DNA of 24,940 nucleotides from Actinomycetales bacterium (GTDB taxonomy: Bacteria > Actinomycetota > Actinomycetes > Actinomycetales > Dermatophilaceae). The number at the start of each line of letters is the position of its first letter. The first letter of the stretch is position 1. The position numbers and the translations under genes were made by a program. Positions 1 to 7,574 of the stretch are shown here, one piece after another. Location of the stretch: NCBI GenBank assembly GCA_016710645.1, contig JADJVI010000037.1, positions 1 to 24,940 of the forward strand, in the 5' to 3' direction. Below the pieces are notes generated by a model. That model did not search any database. It saw only the letters and a list, made by a program, of their open reading frames with translations, and was not told the DNA's origin.

Positions 1-185
1 AGCGTCTTCATCGTGCGAGCCGACGCGACGGGGATTGAGGATCTGCGTCGACGAGCGGAGGGCATCCTCAACCTCAACGAGGATTCCTCTACCTCTTCTC
101 CCAGTGCGGCAAGTGCTGGACTGCGATCGGATGTATCGGCTATGCCGAGCCGGCCGAGCCTGTGCTCTACTGGGTCGTGCTGTGA
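1..185 (+). pseudogene. cas2: Cas2, C-terminal part, apparent frameshift
   Basis: This is the C-terminal half of a Cas2-like protein, the small ferredoxin-fold partner of Cas1 in spacer acquisition; the start lies left of the window. Frame 1 from base 1 reads SVFIVRADATGIEDLRRRAE, matching the Cas2 strand 'SVF' followed by the arginine-rich helix, then NEDS. From about base 84 the homology continues in frame 3 as LYLFSQCGKCW and ends VLYWVVL with a TGA at 183-185; the Cas2 family typically has an EDS-LYLF-like strand and a short hydrophobic tail here. One extra C in the CC at 86-87 would join the two halves as NEDSLYLF. As written, frame 1 runs on to about 255 without resembling Cas2. The position just upstream of a CRISPR leader on the same strand supports the call. 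Whether the frameshift is real or a sequence error cannot be told from the sequence. Confidence 0.72.
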
Positions 186-394
186 GAGGAGCGCGTGTCT
201 AAGGGATGCCGCAAATCCGTGCAAACCTGGCTGTGGTTGGCTACTTCGCCGGTAACCCCGTCGGGTGTGCAAGCCTCTGACCAGCACAAACGTCCTCCGG
301 GGCGCTTTCAGGTCACGGACGTACGTCCGAATTTCGGTCGGGTGTGAAAACGGACAGCGTTTGTGCTGGTCAGAGGCCCGCCGGCGGGGGTAGG
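186..394 (+). promoter_or_regulatory. CRISPR leader region
   Basis: These 209 bases separate the cas2 stop from the first perfect repeat and contain no convincing gene. The side is assigned as leader because cas2 adjoins it, repeats here are perfect, and decay is confined to the other end. It should hold the array promoter and the Cas1-Cas2 integration signals. It is unusually rich in symmetry: two 20-nt inverted arms (273-292 and 358-377), a 14-bp perfect palindrome CGGACGTACGTCCG at 316-329 between them, and a 12-bp palindrome CCCGCCGGCGGG at 377-388, just before repeat 1. No clear -35/-10 pair could be assigned. Confidence 0.7.
273..377. repeat. Long perfect inverted repeat in the leader
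   Basis: Bases 273-292 (starting GCCTCTGACC) and 358-377 (ending GGTCAGAGGC) are perfectly complementary over 20 bp, with 65 bases between. The next outward (272/378) and inward (293/357) positions do not form Watson-Crick pairs, so the arms have sharp boundaries. A transcript would fold into a long hairpin whose loop carries a second palindrome (316-329). The right arm ends 17 bases before the first repeat. It could be a binding-site pair, an RNA structure ahead of the pre-crRNA, or a remnant of a small mobile element; the sequence does not decide. Confidence 0.85.
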
Positions 395-3300
395 GTTCCG
401 CTGTCCCCATCTCGCGACAGCGAATAGAAACGCGGCGGGGACGCCGAACCCGAGGAGGCCTGCGGCGACCGTTCCGCTGTCCCCATCTCGCGACAGCGAA
501 TAGAAACATGAACCGGAAGTGTGTCTCCTCTCCGGTTCCAGCAGTTCCGCTGTCCCCATCTCGCGACAGCGAATAGAAACGCGTGGGGGTGTTGGCCCCT
601 GCGACTGGCGCGGTTCCGCTGTCCCCATCTCGCGACAGCGAATAGAAACGAGCTCTCAGTCTCACCACTTGCTGTCGACGATCGTTCCGCTGTCCCCATC
701 TCGCGACAGCGAATAGAAACTGGAGATCTCGAACGAGAATCTGTTGTCGTTCACCGTGTTCCGCTGTCCCCATCTCGCGACAGCGAATAGAAACGTCGTG
801 GCGCCGTCAGCGAAGAGGTGCCCCTCGTTAGGTTCCGCTGTCCCCATCTCGCGACAGCGAATAGAAACACTGGTGCAGAAGCGGTCACCGATGGCTTCGG
901 TGTTCCGCTGTCCCCATCTCGCGACAGCGAATAGAAACACAGCTGTGACGACCTCTGCCGTAGCTGACGCCCAGGGGTTCCGCTGTCCCCATCTCGCGAC
1001 AGCGAATAGAAACTTCCCGCGGCTTGCTCGTCGGTGATCCAGTCCCCGCGTTCCGCTGTCCCCATCTCGCGACAGCGAATAGAAACCGGGGTGCCGAGAA
1101 CCCACGCGGTGCCGTTCCACGTGTTCCGCTGTCCCCATCTCGCGACAGCGAATAGAAACTCGGCCGTCTGCCACATGAGGGCCATCTCGCGGTGTTCCGC
1201 TGTCCCCATCTCGCGACAGCGAATAGCAGCAGCCCTCGTATCGCCCACGGACGATCGTCAGGCGTTCCGCTGTCCCCATCTCGCGACAGCGAATAGAAAC
1301 TGGGCCCGGCTCCGGTTCATCCGGAAGGAGAAGTTCCGCTGTCCCCATCTCGCGACAGCGAATAGAAACTCCTTAAGCCACACGATGATGCCCTTAACGT
1401 CAGCAGTTCCGCTGTCCCCATCTCGCGACAGCGAATAGAAACTGCCCAGACCAGGCCGGAGGGCACCCCCACCGTCGTTCCGCTGTCCCCATCTCGCGAC
1501 AGCGAATAGAAACCGATAGACCCGCTTGCCTTCGTCTCGGGAATCCGCACAGGTTCCGCTGTCCCCATCTCGCGACAGCGAATAGAAACCCTCATGCCGA
1601 CACCGCCGTGACGGTCAGCTCACGCGCCGCGTTCCGCTGTCCCCATCTCGCGACAGCGAATAGAAACCAGGCCCACGCCTGGATGAGCTGGAGCTCGCCT
1701 GGGAGTTCCGCTGTCCCCATCTCGCGACAGCGAATAGAAACAGGCCCACGCCTGGATGAGCTGGAGGTCTGAACCCTCCAGTTCCGCTGTCCCCATCTCG
1801 CGACAGCGAATAGAAACCGTTCGCCGTGAAGGTCACGCTGACCTTGGTGCCGTTCGTTCCGCTGTCCCCATCTCGCGACAGCGAATAGAAACTTGTTCAT
1901 CGTCAGCGTGGCCGAGTTGCTGAACTTGTTCCGCTGTCCCCATCTCGCGACAGCGAATAGAAACGTAGGTCAGTGACGGGGTCGCTGGCATGAACGATAG
2001 TTCCGCTGTCCCCATCTCGCGACAGCGAATAGAAACCCCTTGGTTGGCCGTCACCTTGACCGTCCTGCTCGTTCCGCTGTCCCCATCTCGCGACAGCGAA
2101 TAGAAACGGCACCGAGGACACCCATCCACAAGGGGTTGTCGAAGCATTCCGCTGTCCCCATCTCGCGACAGCGAATAGAAACCTGAATCGCAGCCGTGTC
2201 GCCTTCCCACCCGTACAGTTCCGCTGTCCCCATCTCGCGACAGCGAATAGAAACGTCTTGTACAGGATGGCCGAGACAATGTACGCCAGTTCCGCTGTCC
2301 CCATCTCGCGACAGCGAATAGAAACACTGGTGGCTCGGCGAACGGACGGCATACCCACGTTCCGCTGTCCCCATCTCGCGACAGCGAATAGAAACCTGAC
2401 CGTTGTGCGACTGACCCGCACGGCATCATGTGTTCCGCTGTCCCCATCTCGCGACAGCGAATAGAAACCTTCACGGGTGAGCCGGAACTCGACGTTGTTC
2501 ATGCGATGTTCCGCTGTCCCCATCTCGCGACAGCGAATAGAAACTCCAAGTAGGACCGCTCTGTCACCCGTGACTCTGGTTCCGCTGTCCACACCTCGCG
2601 ACAGCGAATAGAAACCCTTCTCGACGTACTTCACACCCTCCGTGGTGGGTTCCGCTGTCCCCATCTCGCGACAGCGAATAGAAACTCGGTGGGCAGGGGA
2701 TGAAGGCCGCTGTCGACGTAGGTGTTCCGCTGTCCCCATCTCGCGACAGCGAATAGAAACGCAGCGAGGACAGTCCGGGCAGGGTCGGCCCCAGCGGTTC
2801 CGCTGTCCCCATCTCGCGACAGCGAATAGAAGCACCGGGCCTCGTACCCGTCCCCGATGACGAGGACGGGCAGTTCCGCTGTCCCCATCTCGCGACAGCG
2901 AATAGAAACTGCTACTAACCACCGTCGCACCGATATACTGAGTTCCGCTGTCCCCATCTCGCGACAGCGAATAGAAACGCGACAAAATCGCCACCCGACC
3001 CCTCGTCAATGTGTTCCGCTGTCCCCATCTCGCGACAGCGAATAGAAACTGGTCAGCTCGTAGCCAGCCTTGGGCTTGGCGGTAAGGTTCCGCTGTCCCC
3101 ATCTCGCGACAGCGAATAGAAACTTCTGCGCGCTGATCTTGGCGTCCTGCACCGCGAGTTCCGCTGTCCCCATCTCGCGACAGCGAATAGAAACGTGGCA
3201 GACTGCCAGGACCCCCTCGAGAACCTCAAGTTCCGCTGTCCCCATCTCGCGACAGCGAATAGAAACTCTGGGGCGCTTTTCTGTGTAACCGCACGAACCG

Positions 3301-4347
3301 ACAGTTCCGCTGTCCCCATCTCGCGACAGCGAATAGAAACTTCCCAGAATCCGATGTTCCACCACGATTCGACTGTTCCGCTGTCCCCATCTCGCGACAG
3401 CGAATAGAAACCCGCCAGAACGGCGGATCAGGATTCGAGTGGTGCCGAGTTCCGCTGTCCCCATCTCGCGACAGCGAATAGAAACGCGCGATCCGCTCCC
3501 TACGTGTCGCCATCTCCCCGCGGTTCCGCTGTCCCCATCTCGCGACAGCGAATAGAAACTGGTCGTCAGGGTGTGGCCCTGATCGGCGTTGTTGTTCCGC
3601 TGTCCCCATCTCGCGACAGCGAATAGAAACGAAGACGCTGACGGCGACGACGTGGCGCTCGGGCCGGTTCCGCTGTCCCCATCTCGCGACAGCGAATAGA
3701 AACTGGTCAGCGACGGCTTTTCGACCACTCCCACGTTGTTGAGTTCCGCTGTCCCCATCTCGCGACAGCGAATAGAAACTCGAACGCACGGATGGACCAA
3801 CCGTCTTTGCCTGTTCGTTCCGCTGTCCCCATCTCGCGACAGCGAATAGAAACCTGGTTGGCGCCGAGGGGGGCGAACGAAAACTCGTAGAGTTCCGCTG
3901 TCTCCATCTCGCGACAGCGAATAGAAACATGAAGAGAGCAGGGACGATCAGGCCGACCAAGGTTCCGCTGTCCCCATCTCGCGACAGCGAATAGAAACTT
4001 CTCCAGGGTGACCCAGCCCTGCGAAGAGCCACACGTTCCGCTGTCCCCATCTCGCGACAGCGAATAGAAATACCGAGGGGTCGTCGGTCGGCTCGTGATG
4101 GATGAAGTTCCGCTGTCCCCATCTCGCGACAGCGATGATCGTGACGGTCAGGACGTGGCGGTTCCGCTGTCCCCATGTTGCGACAACGAATAGAAGCGAG
4201 TTGGTACTGGCCCGGGCGGCGGACTTGGTAAGAACAGTTCCGCTGTCCCCATCTCGCGACAGCGAATAGAAATTTGGTGAGCTCGTCGGCCGGCTGATCG
4301 CCGTGGACATGTTCCGCTGTCCCCATCTCGCGACAGCGAGTAGATGG
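395..4347 (+). CRISPR. CRISPR array, 55 repeats and 54 spacers
   Basis: The repeat is 37 nt, beginning GTTCCGCTGTC and ending GACAGCGAATAGAAAC, with a 7-bp stem CGCTGTC/GACAGCG around a 10-nt loop and an 8-9 nt 3' tail. Tails ending GAAAC with a Cas6-type hairpin are common in type III and some type I systems. Repeats start at 395, 471, 544, 613 and so on to 4311; period is 69-78 nt, giving spacers of 32-41 nt, except one 54-nt interval after 4107. Internal variants: 1194-1230 (3' end CAGC), 2146 (first base A), 2579-2615 (two loop changes), 2797-2833 (ends GAAGC). Distal decay: 3892 (one loop change), 4035 and 4237 (end in T), 4107 (3' end lost), 4161 (loop and stem changes), 4311 (3' end diverged). 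Decay at the right and cas2 at the left give plus-strand transcription. No effector cas genes are in the window, so the subtype is inference. Confidence 0.99.
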
Positions 4348-4371
4348 AGTGTGGAGATGAGATCGACAGGC

Positions 4372-4391
4372 ACAGACGGGCCACCGTCTGT
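4372..4391 (+). promoter_or_regulatory. Hairpin between array end and TIR-SAVED start
   Basis: ACAGACGG (4372-4379) and CCGTCTGT (4384-4391) pair over 8 bp around a GCCA loop. It ends 6 bases before the Shine-Dalgarno AAGGAGG (4398-4404) of the TIR-SAVED gene. There is no U-tract, so it is a poor intrinsic terminator. It may modulate read-through from the array or ribosome access, but that role is inferred only from position. Confidence 0.45.
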
Positions 4392-4413
4392 TGAATGAAG
4401 GAGGATTGGGCGC

Positions 4414-5688
4414 ATGGATCATGACCACGGACCGGGGTTCGTCTCGTATCGGCACAGTGACGGCACGGAGCACGCCGGCGCAGTGACGAGCGTGCTCCGC
4501 GCCAGTGGGCTCAGCGTGTGGCTCGATCGATACGCCATGCTTGTCGGCAGCTTCCGTTACCGCATGGACGAAGCCCTCCAATCCGGCCCGTCAGCAGGTG
4601 TCCTGATCGCGACGCCCGAGGTCACGCTCAGCCAAGCGATCCAGACGGTCGAGTTCCCGACGTTGGCTCGCCTGGCGCGAGACAACGGCATGCTCGTGGG
4701 CGTTGTCACGACAGCACGTCGCGACGACGGCAGCGTCGACGAGCAGGCCACCGCCAGCCTCTACGGCGAGGTTGAGGGCTTCGACTTGGCCGGGCACAAG
4801 CAATACGCCGCAGACCGCGCTGACGACCTTCGGGCTCTTGCTCGCGACCTGGTCGTCGACCGCATGCGGGCGCTGCGCCACGAAACGGACCGGAGCGTTC
4901 TGCGCATCGACGTCGCCACCCGCAACCAGCCGAGCGAGAGTGACCGCACTGCTGCCCACCTTGATGTCCGGCTCGACATCAACGGCGATGGTGAGCTGCC
5001 CAGCCCCGCAGGCCTGGCCAGGTTCGCGGCGGCGGCACCGACCCTGACCGAGGCGTTCGTCATCAGTGGGGCCAACGCCGTCGAGTTCAGCGGCAACGGC
5101 CACGTGAGCTTCTGCCTTGCCCTCGGAGCGCTCCTCCCGCGCTCCCGGTGCTCGTCGATGACTTTCGTCGACGCAAAAGGCAAGTCCTGGACCAGCCGAG
5201 CGATCGCCCTGGAGCACCGCCCAGAGCCCCTCGTCAAGCTCGCCGACATCCCGGAGGCCGTGATCGTTCCCGAGGCAACCCGAGTCCTGGCGCACATCGA
5301 TGTGCTCGCGACTGGACATGCTCCGGCGGCTGTCGAGCGGCTCGCTGCCGACCCTGCCGGGTGGCGGGCGGCATACATGATCGCCCCCAGCAACCCGGGG
5401 AGCCTCGTGCCCCCTCAAGACGCCGAAGCATGGGCCAACGACATCTGCGCCCACCTCGTCGCCGCGATGAGCCAGGCCAAGGTGCACGAGCTGCACCTCA
5501 CCTACTCCGGCCCGGCCGCCCTCGCCACCCTGATCGGACGCAACCTCTCCGGCTTCTCGGTCACGGCATACGAGGCGTTCGATCGGTTCAACCCCGACAA
5601 TGCGCGCTACGTGCCGACCGTCCGCTTCCGCATCGGCGCTGCCGTCACCCAGATCTCTGCCCTCGACCCCCAGGGCGCCGTCATCTGA
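4414..5688 (+). CDS. TIR-SAVED effector (predicted cyclic-oligonucleotide-activated NADase)
   Basis: A 424-aa protein with an N-terminal TIR domain (about 8-150) and a C-terminal SAVED domain (about 160-424). The TIR part shows FVSYRHSDG near residue 9, the SGLSVWLD strand (31-38) and a glutamate at E80 in TVEFPTL, the expected place of the catalytic Glu of NAD-cleaving TIRs. The SAVED part shows HLTYSGPAALATLIGRNL (361-378), a YEAF motif at 386-389 and Y399-P, typical of the sensor that binds cyclic tri- or tetranucleotides. Known TIR-SAVED proteins from CBASS assemble on cyclic trinucleotide and deplete NAD+; that activity is carried over by family. The start is set by AAGGAGG 9 bases upstream. 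The gene follows the array by 66 bases on the same strand, suggesting service of a type III CRISPR signal, yet no Cas10 or CD-NTase is in view. The stop overlaps the convergent next gene by 8 bases. Confidence 0.9.
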   Translation: MDHDHGPGFVSYRHSDGTEHAGAVTSVLRASGLSVWLDRYAMLVGSFRYRMDEALQSGPSAGVLIATPEVTLSQAIQTVEFPTLARLARDNGMLVGVVTTARRDDGSVDEQATASLYGEVEGFDLAGHKQYAADRADDLRALARDLVVDRMRALRHETDRSVLRIDVATRNQPSESDRTAAHLDVRLDINGDGELPSPAGLARFAAAAPTLTEAFVISGANAVEFSGNGHVSFCLALGALLPRSRCSSMTFVDAKGKSWTSRAIALEHRPEPLVKLADIPEAVIVPEATRVLAHIDVLATGHAPAAVERLAADPAGWRAAYMIAPSNPGSLVPPQDAEAWANDICAHLVAAMSQAKVHELHLTYSGPAALATLIGRNLSGFSVTAYEAFDRFNPDNARYVPTVRFRIGAAVTQISALDPQGAVI

Positions 5689-6463
5689 AGAAGCTCCCGA
5701 TCAGCAGGGCAATCCCCGCCACGACGCACGCCGACACGATGAAGGACAGCTGCGCGCCGAGCCCGGCACCGGCATACAGAACCGCCGTGATGGTGACCCC
5801 AGCGGCGGCCAACGCGACGACGATGTCGTAGTTGAGCACCCCGAGCGCAAACGCAGCGACGGTCACCGCGGCGAGATAGAAGAACACCCGGTCGGGCGCG
5901 ATCTGCACGACGTTGACCCCCAGCGGGCTCGCGAGGAACGCCAGCGCATCGATCGCCGCGAAGAACACCAGCACCGACCGCACCGACAGCCGCCGCGTGC
6001 CCGGCAGCAGCATCCCCACCGCGCGCCCCACGAAGAAGGCCGCCGTCACCAGCAGCGTGGCGAGCACGCGGTAGGTGCGCGCGACCGGACCCGGATCGTC
6101 GGCCAGCAGTTGCCCGAACTGCACGACCACCGCGATCGCGCACAGCGCGCCGACGGCGAGATCGCGCGGCGTGTGCAGTCCCAGCGCGGTGAGGATCACG
6201 ACCCCCAGCCCGTATGCCGCCCCGAAGGACGCCGGGACCACGAGCCCGGTGCCCGCGGGGAGCGACGCCAGTGACGCCGCGCCGATGACGAGCACTGACC
6301 ACATCGCGCTGTCGCGGTAGCGGCTGAGCCAGCCCACCGAGCGCGCATGCATCGCCAACCGGCCGCCGCCGTGAGCCCGGGTCGGCACGGCAGCCCGCAG
6401 CATCCACGACAACGCACCGATGACGACGAGGGCCACGAGCAGCTGGCCGATCAACGACTCCAT
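5681..6463 (-). CDS. Polytopic membrane protein, function unknown
   Basis: A 260-aa protein dominated by hydrophobic segments; I count roughly eight likely membrane helices, including LIGQLLVALVVIGALSW near the start, a stretch around VLVIGAASLASL, paired helices around VVILTALGL and LCAIAVVVQF, one around VLVFFAAIDALAFLA, and a C-terminal group ending VVAGIALLIGSFFR. Between the first two helices lies a short basic loop. No catalytic motif is apparent and I do not recognise the family. The ATG at 6463 is chosen because GGAGG lies 5 bases upstream; an in-frame GTG at 6475 is the alternative. It converges on the TIR-SAVED gene with an 8-base overlap, which does not by itself imply a shared function. 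Confidence 0.75.
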   Translation of the reverse strand: MESLIGQLLVALVVIGALSWMLRAAVPTRAHGGGRLAMHARSVGWLSRYRDSAMWSVLVIGAASLASLPAGTGLVVPASFGAAYGLGVVILTALGLHTPRDLAVGALCAIAVVVQFGQLLADDPGPVARTYRVLATLLVTAAFFVGRAVGMLLPGTRRLSVRSVLVFFAAIDALAFLASPLGVNVVQIAPDRVFFYLAAVTVAAFALGVLNYDIVVALAAAGVTITAVLYAGAGLGAQLSFIVSACVVAGIALLIGSFFR

Positions 6464-6558
6464 CACGTCCTCCACCTCGCCTGACCGCAGCCCATTTCGG
6501 GATCGGTATGAGCAACGCCAGGGAAGTTGCCATCGGCGTCGGGAGGGAGGGCCCAGAG

Positions 6559-6606
6559 ATGAGCTTCATCAATGCAGTGTTCGCCTGGATCATGTTCCAC
6601 GGGTGA
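6559..6606 (+). CDS. 15-aa hydrophobic micropeptide (IMFHG family), copy 1
   Basis: The frame reads MSFINAVFAWIMFHG and stops at TGA 6604-6606. GGGAGGGAGG (6541-6550) sits 8 bases before the ATG, a very strong ribosome binding site, and a hairpin begins 13 bases after the stop. A second copy at 7667-7717 shares the C-terminal A-[WF]-I-M-F-H-G sequence, so the protein end appears conserved. An in-frame ATG at 6508 would give a 32-aa version, but it would bury the strong ribosome site inside the gene. The peptide is hydrophobic enough to insert in or associate with membrane; a small toxin, signalling peptide or membrane-protein modulator is possible. I do not recognise it. Confidence 0.55.
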   Translation: MSFINAVFAWIMFHG

Positions 6607-6619
6607 ACCACATAGACCC

Positions 6620-6654
6620 CGAGTGGCTCGTCGGCACCGCCGGCGGGCCACTCG
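6620..6654 (+). terminator. Hairpin after micropeptide 1
   Basis: CGAGTGGC (6620-6627) pairs with GCCACTCG (6647-6654) over 8 bp; the 19-base interior is GC-rich and can pair further. It begins 13 bases after the micropeptide stop. It has no U-run, as is usual for high-GC actinobacterial terminators. The right arm is identical in copy 2. Confidence 0.55.
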
Positions 6655-6725
6655 GCTGTCCGGCCCTTCCGAACCCGCCGGACCCACCCCACCCACCGCG
6701 CCCACCGCACCCCTGCCCACAGCTC

Positions 6726-7574
6726 TCACGTCACGTCGTCCCAGAACGTGCCCGGGGTGTCGATGACCTGCAGCATGATCGCGCGCATCCGCAAGGGGAT
6801 GTCCTGCGTGTAGGGGATCACCGTGGCGTCCCACGCGCACAGCTCCGCCAACACGCCGCGCGCGACGTCCAGGTGGCCGCCCCGCAGGAGCGCCCATCGG
6901 TCGAGGAAGGCCAGAGCCGATGCCTGGGTGGCTGAGTTCTGGATGAACTGGGATGCCTTGACCTTGACCTGCGTGACGAACATCTGCCCGACGACGTCCA
7001 CATTCGACGGCGTGACGGCTCGCCCCGCGGCTCGAAGCATGCCCTCCAGCAGGTCGCCAGGGATGGGCGGCGGACCGAGCACGATCGTCCCTCCTGGCGC
7101 CACCCGTGAGGGAGCGTCGGCGGCGCCGGGCACCTTCGCGAGCAGCGCGGTCAGCCCGGCACTCTGCAGCCGGTCGTCGCCTGACCCCCAGGGATAGAAC
7201 CCCACCTCGGTATGCCGTTCGGCCGGGCGCACGGTGACAACGACGGGCGTGTTGTCGCGATCGGCTCCGACCCAGACCTCTGCGGGACGGTCGGCATCCG
7301 CACCCACCCACCGCCACCCGGCGGGCACCAGGCGCGGCAGCTCGGGGTATTGCCGCGGACGGAAGGTCTCCATCGCCGCCTCGACCGCCGCGATGGCGTC
7401 GCTCGGCGTGCCCGGGAGGGCCACCAGCAGTCCCGACCCCATCAGCCCCGGTCGAGACCGCTGACCGGCCGGGGCGACCGGAGCGGACACCCCGACCACC
7501 CCGGCCGTCGCGGCCACCCCGGCCGGCGCAGCCGGCGCGGCGCCACCCGAACGGCGACGGAACAGCCCCCTCAC
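6726..7574 (-). CDS. Hypothetical protein, 282 aa
   Basis: I do not recognise this protein. After the GTG start come a basic MRGLFRRR and a low-complexity Ala/Pro/Gly stretch to about residue 40, then a predicted soluble alpha/beta region with a WRWVGADADRPAEVWVGADR strand pair near residue 90 and a helix-rich C-terminus ending FWDDVT. There are no clear membrane helices or catalytic motifs. Its GTG (7574-7572) overlaps the stop of the upstream 232-aa gene as GTGA, indicating translational coupling and a likely joint function. It is flanked by the two micropeptide cassettes on the opposite strand. Confidence 0.7.
   Translation of the reverse strand: MRGLFRRRSGGAAPAAPAGVAATAGVVGVSAPVAPAGQRSRPGLMGSGLLVALPGTPSDAIAAVEAAMETFRPRQYPELPRLVPAGWRWVGADADRPAEVWVGADRDNTPVVVTVRPAERHTEVGFYPWGSGDDRLQSAGLTALLAKVPGAADAPSRVAPGGTIVLGPPPIPGDLLEGMLRAAGRAVTPSNVDVVGQMFVTQVKVKASQFIQNSATQASALAFLDRWALLRGGHLDVARGVLAELCAWDATVIPYTQDIPLRMRAIMLQVIDTPGTFWDDVT

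Larger units (their letters stand above)
6497..6654 (+). repeat. Micropeptide cassette, copy 1
   Basis: This is one of two homologous short cassettes on the plus strand; the other is at 7630-7766. Order: a 14-nt box TCGGGATCGGTATG (6497-6510), a purine-rich Shine-Dalgarno, a 15-aa reading frame, then a hairpin. Identity with copy 2 is in blocks: the 14-nt box, 14 nt at the peptide end (6589-6602 with 7700-7713), and 15 nt in the hairpin's right side (6640-6654 with 7752-7766). The cassettes are direct repeats flanking the 282-aa gene. Confidence 0.7.

Noticed and set aside
13..255. An 80-aa plus-strand frame at the left edge
   Set aside because: Its first third is genuine Cas2 frame, but after base 86 Cas2 homology continues in another frame; the remaining residues are low-complexity and lack similarity.
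395..4347. Array transcribed from the minus strand
   Set aside because: The GAAAC end, cas2 on the left and repeat decay on the right all indicate plus-strand transcription.
308..4581. Many open frames across the array encoding periodic peptides on both strands
   Set aside because: They are translations of the CRISPR repeat read through spacers: the same short peptide recurs at each repeat, there are no ribosome sites, and the frame rotates with spacer length.
4414..5688. TIR-SAVED as part of a complete CBASS operon
   Set aside because: No CD-NTase, Cap2/Cap3 or other CBASS gene is adjacent; the neighbour downstream is a convergent membrane protein. CBASS in trans is not excluded.
5681..6463. 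The membrane protein as a second effector of the CRISPR/TIR-SAVED locus
   Set aside because: It is convergent, with its own start, and has no recognisable sensor or effector motif; an 8-base tail overlap is weak evidence of co-function.
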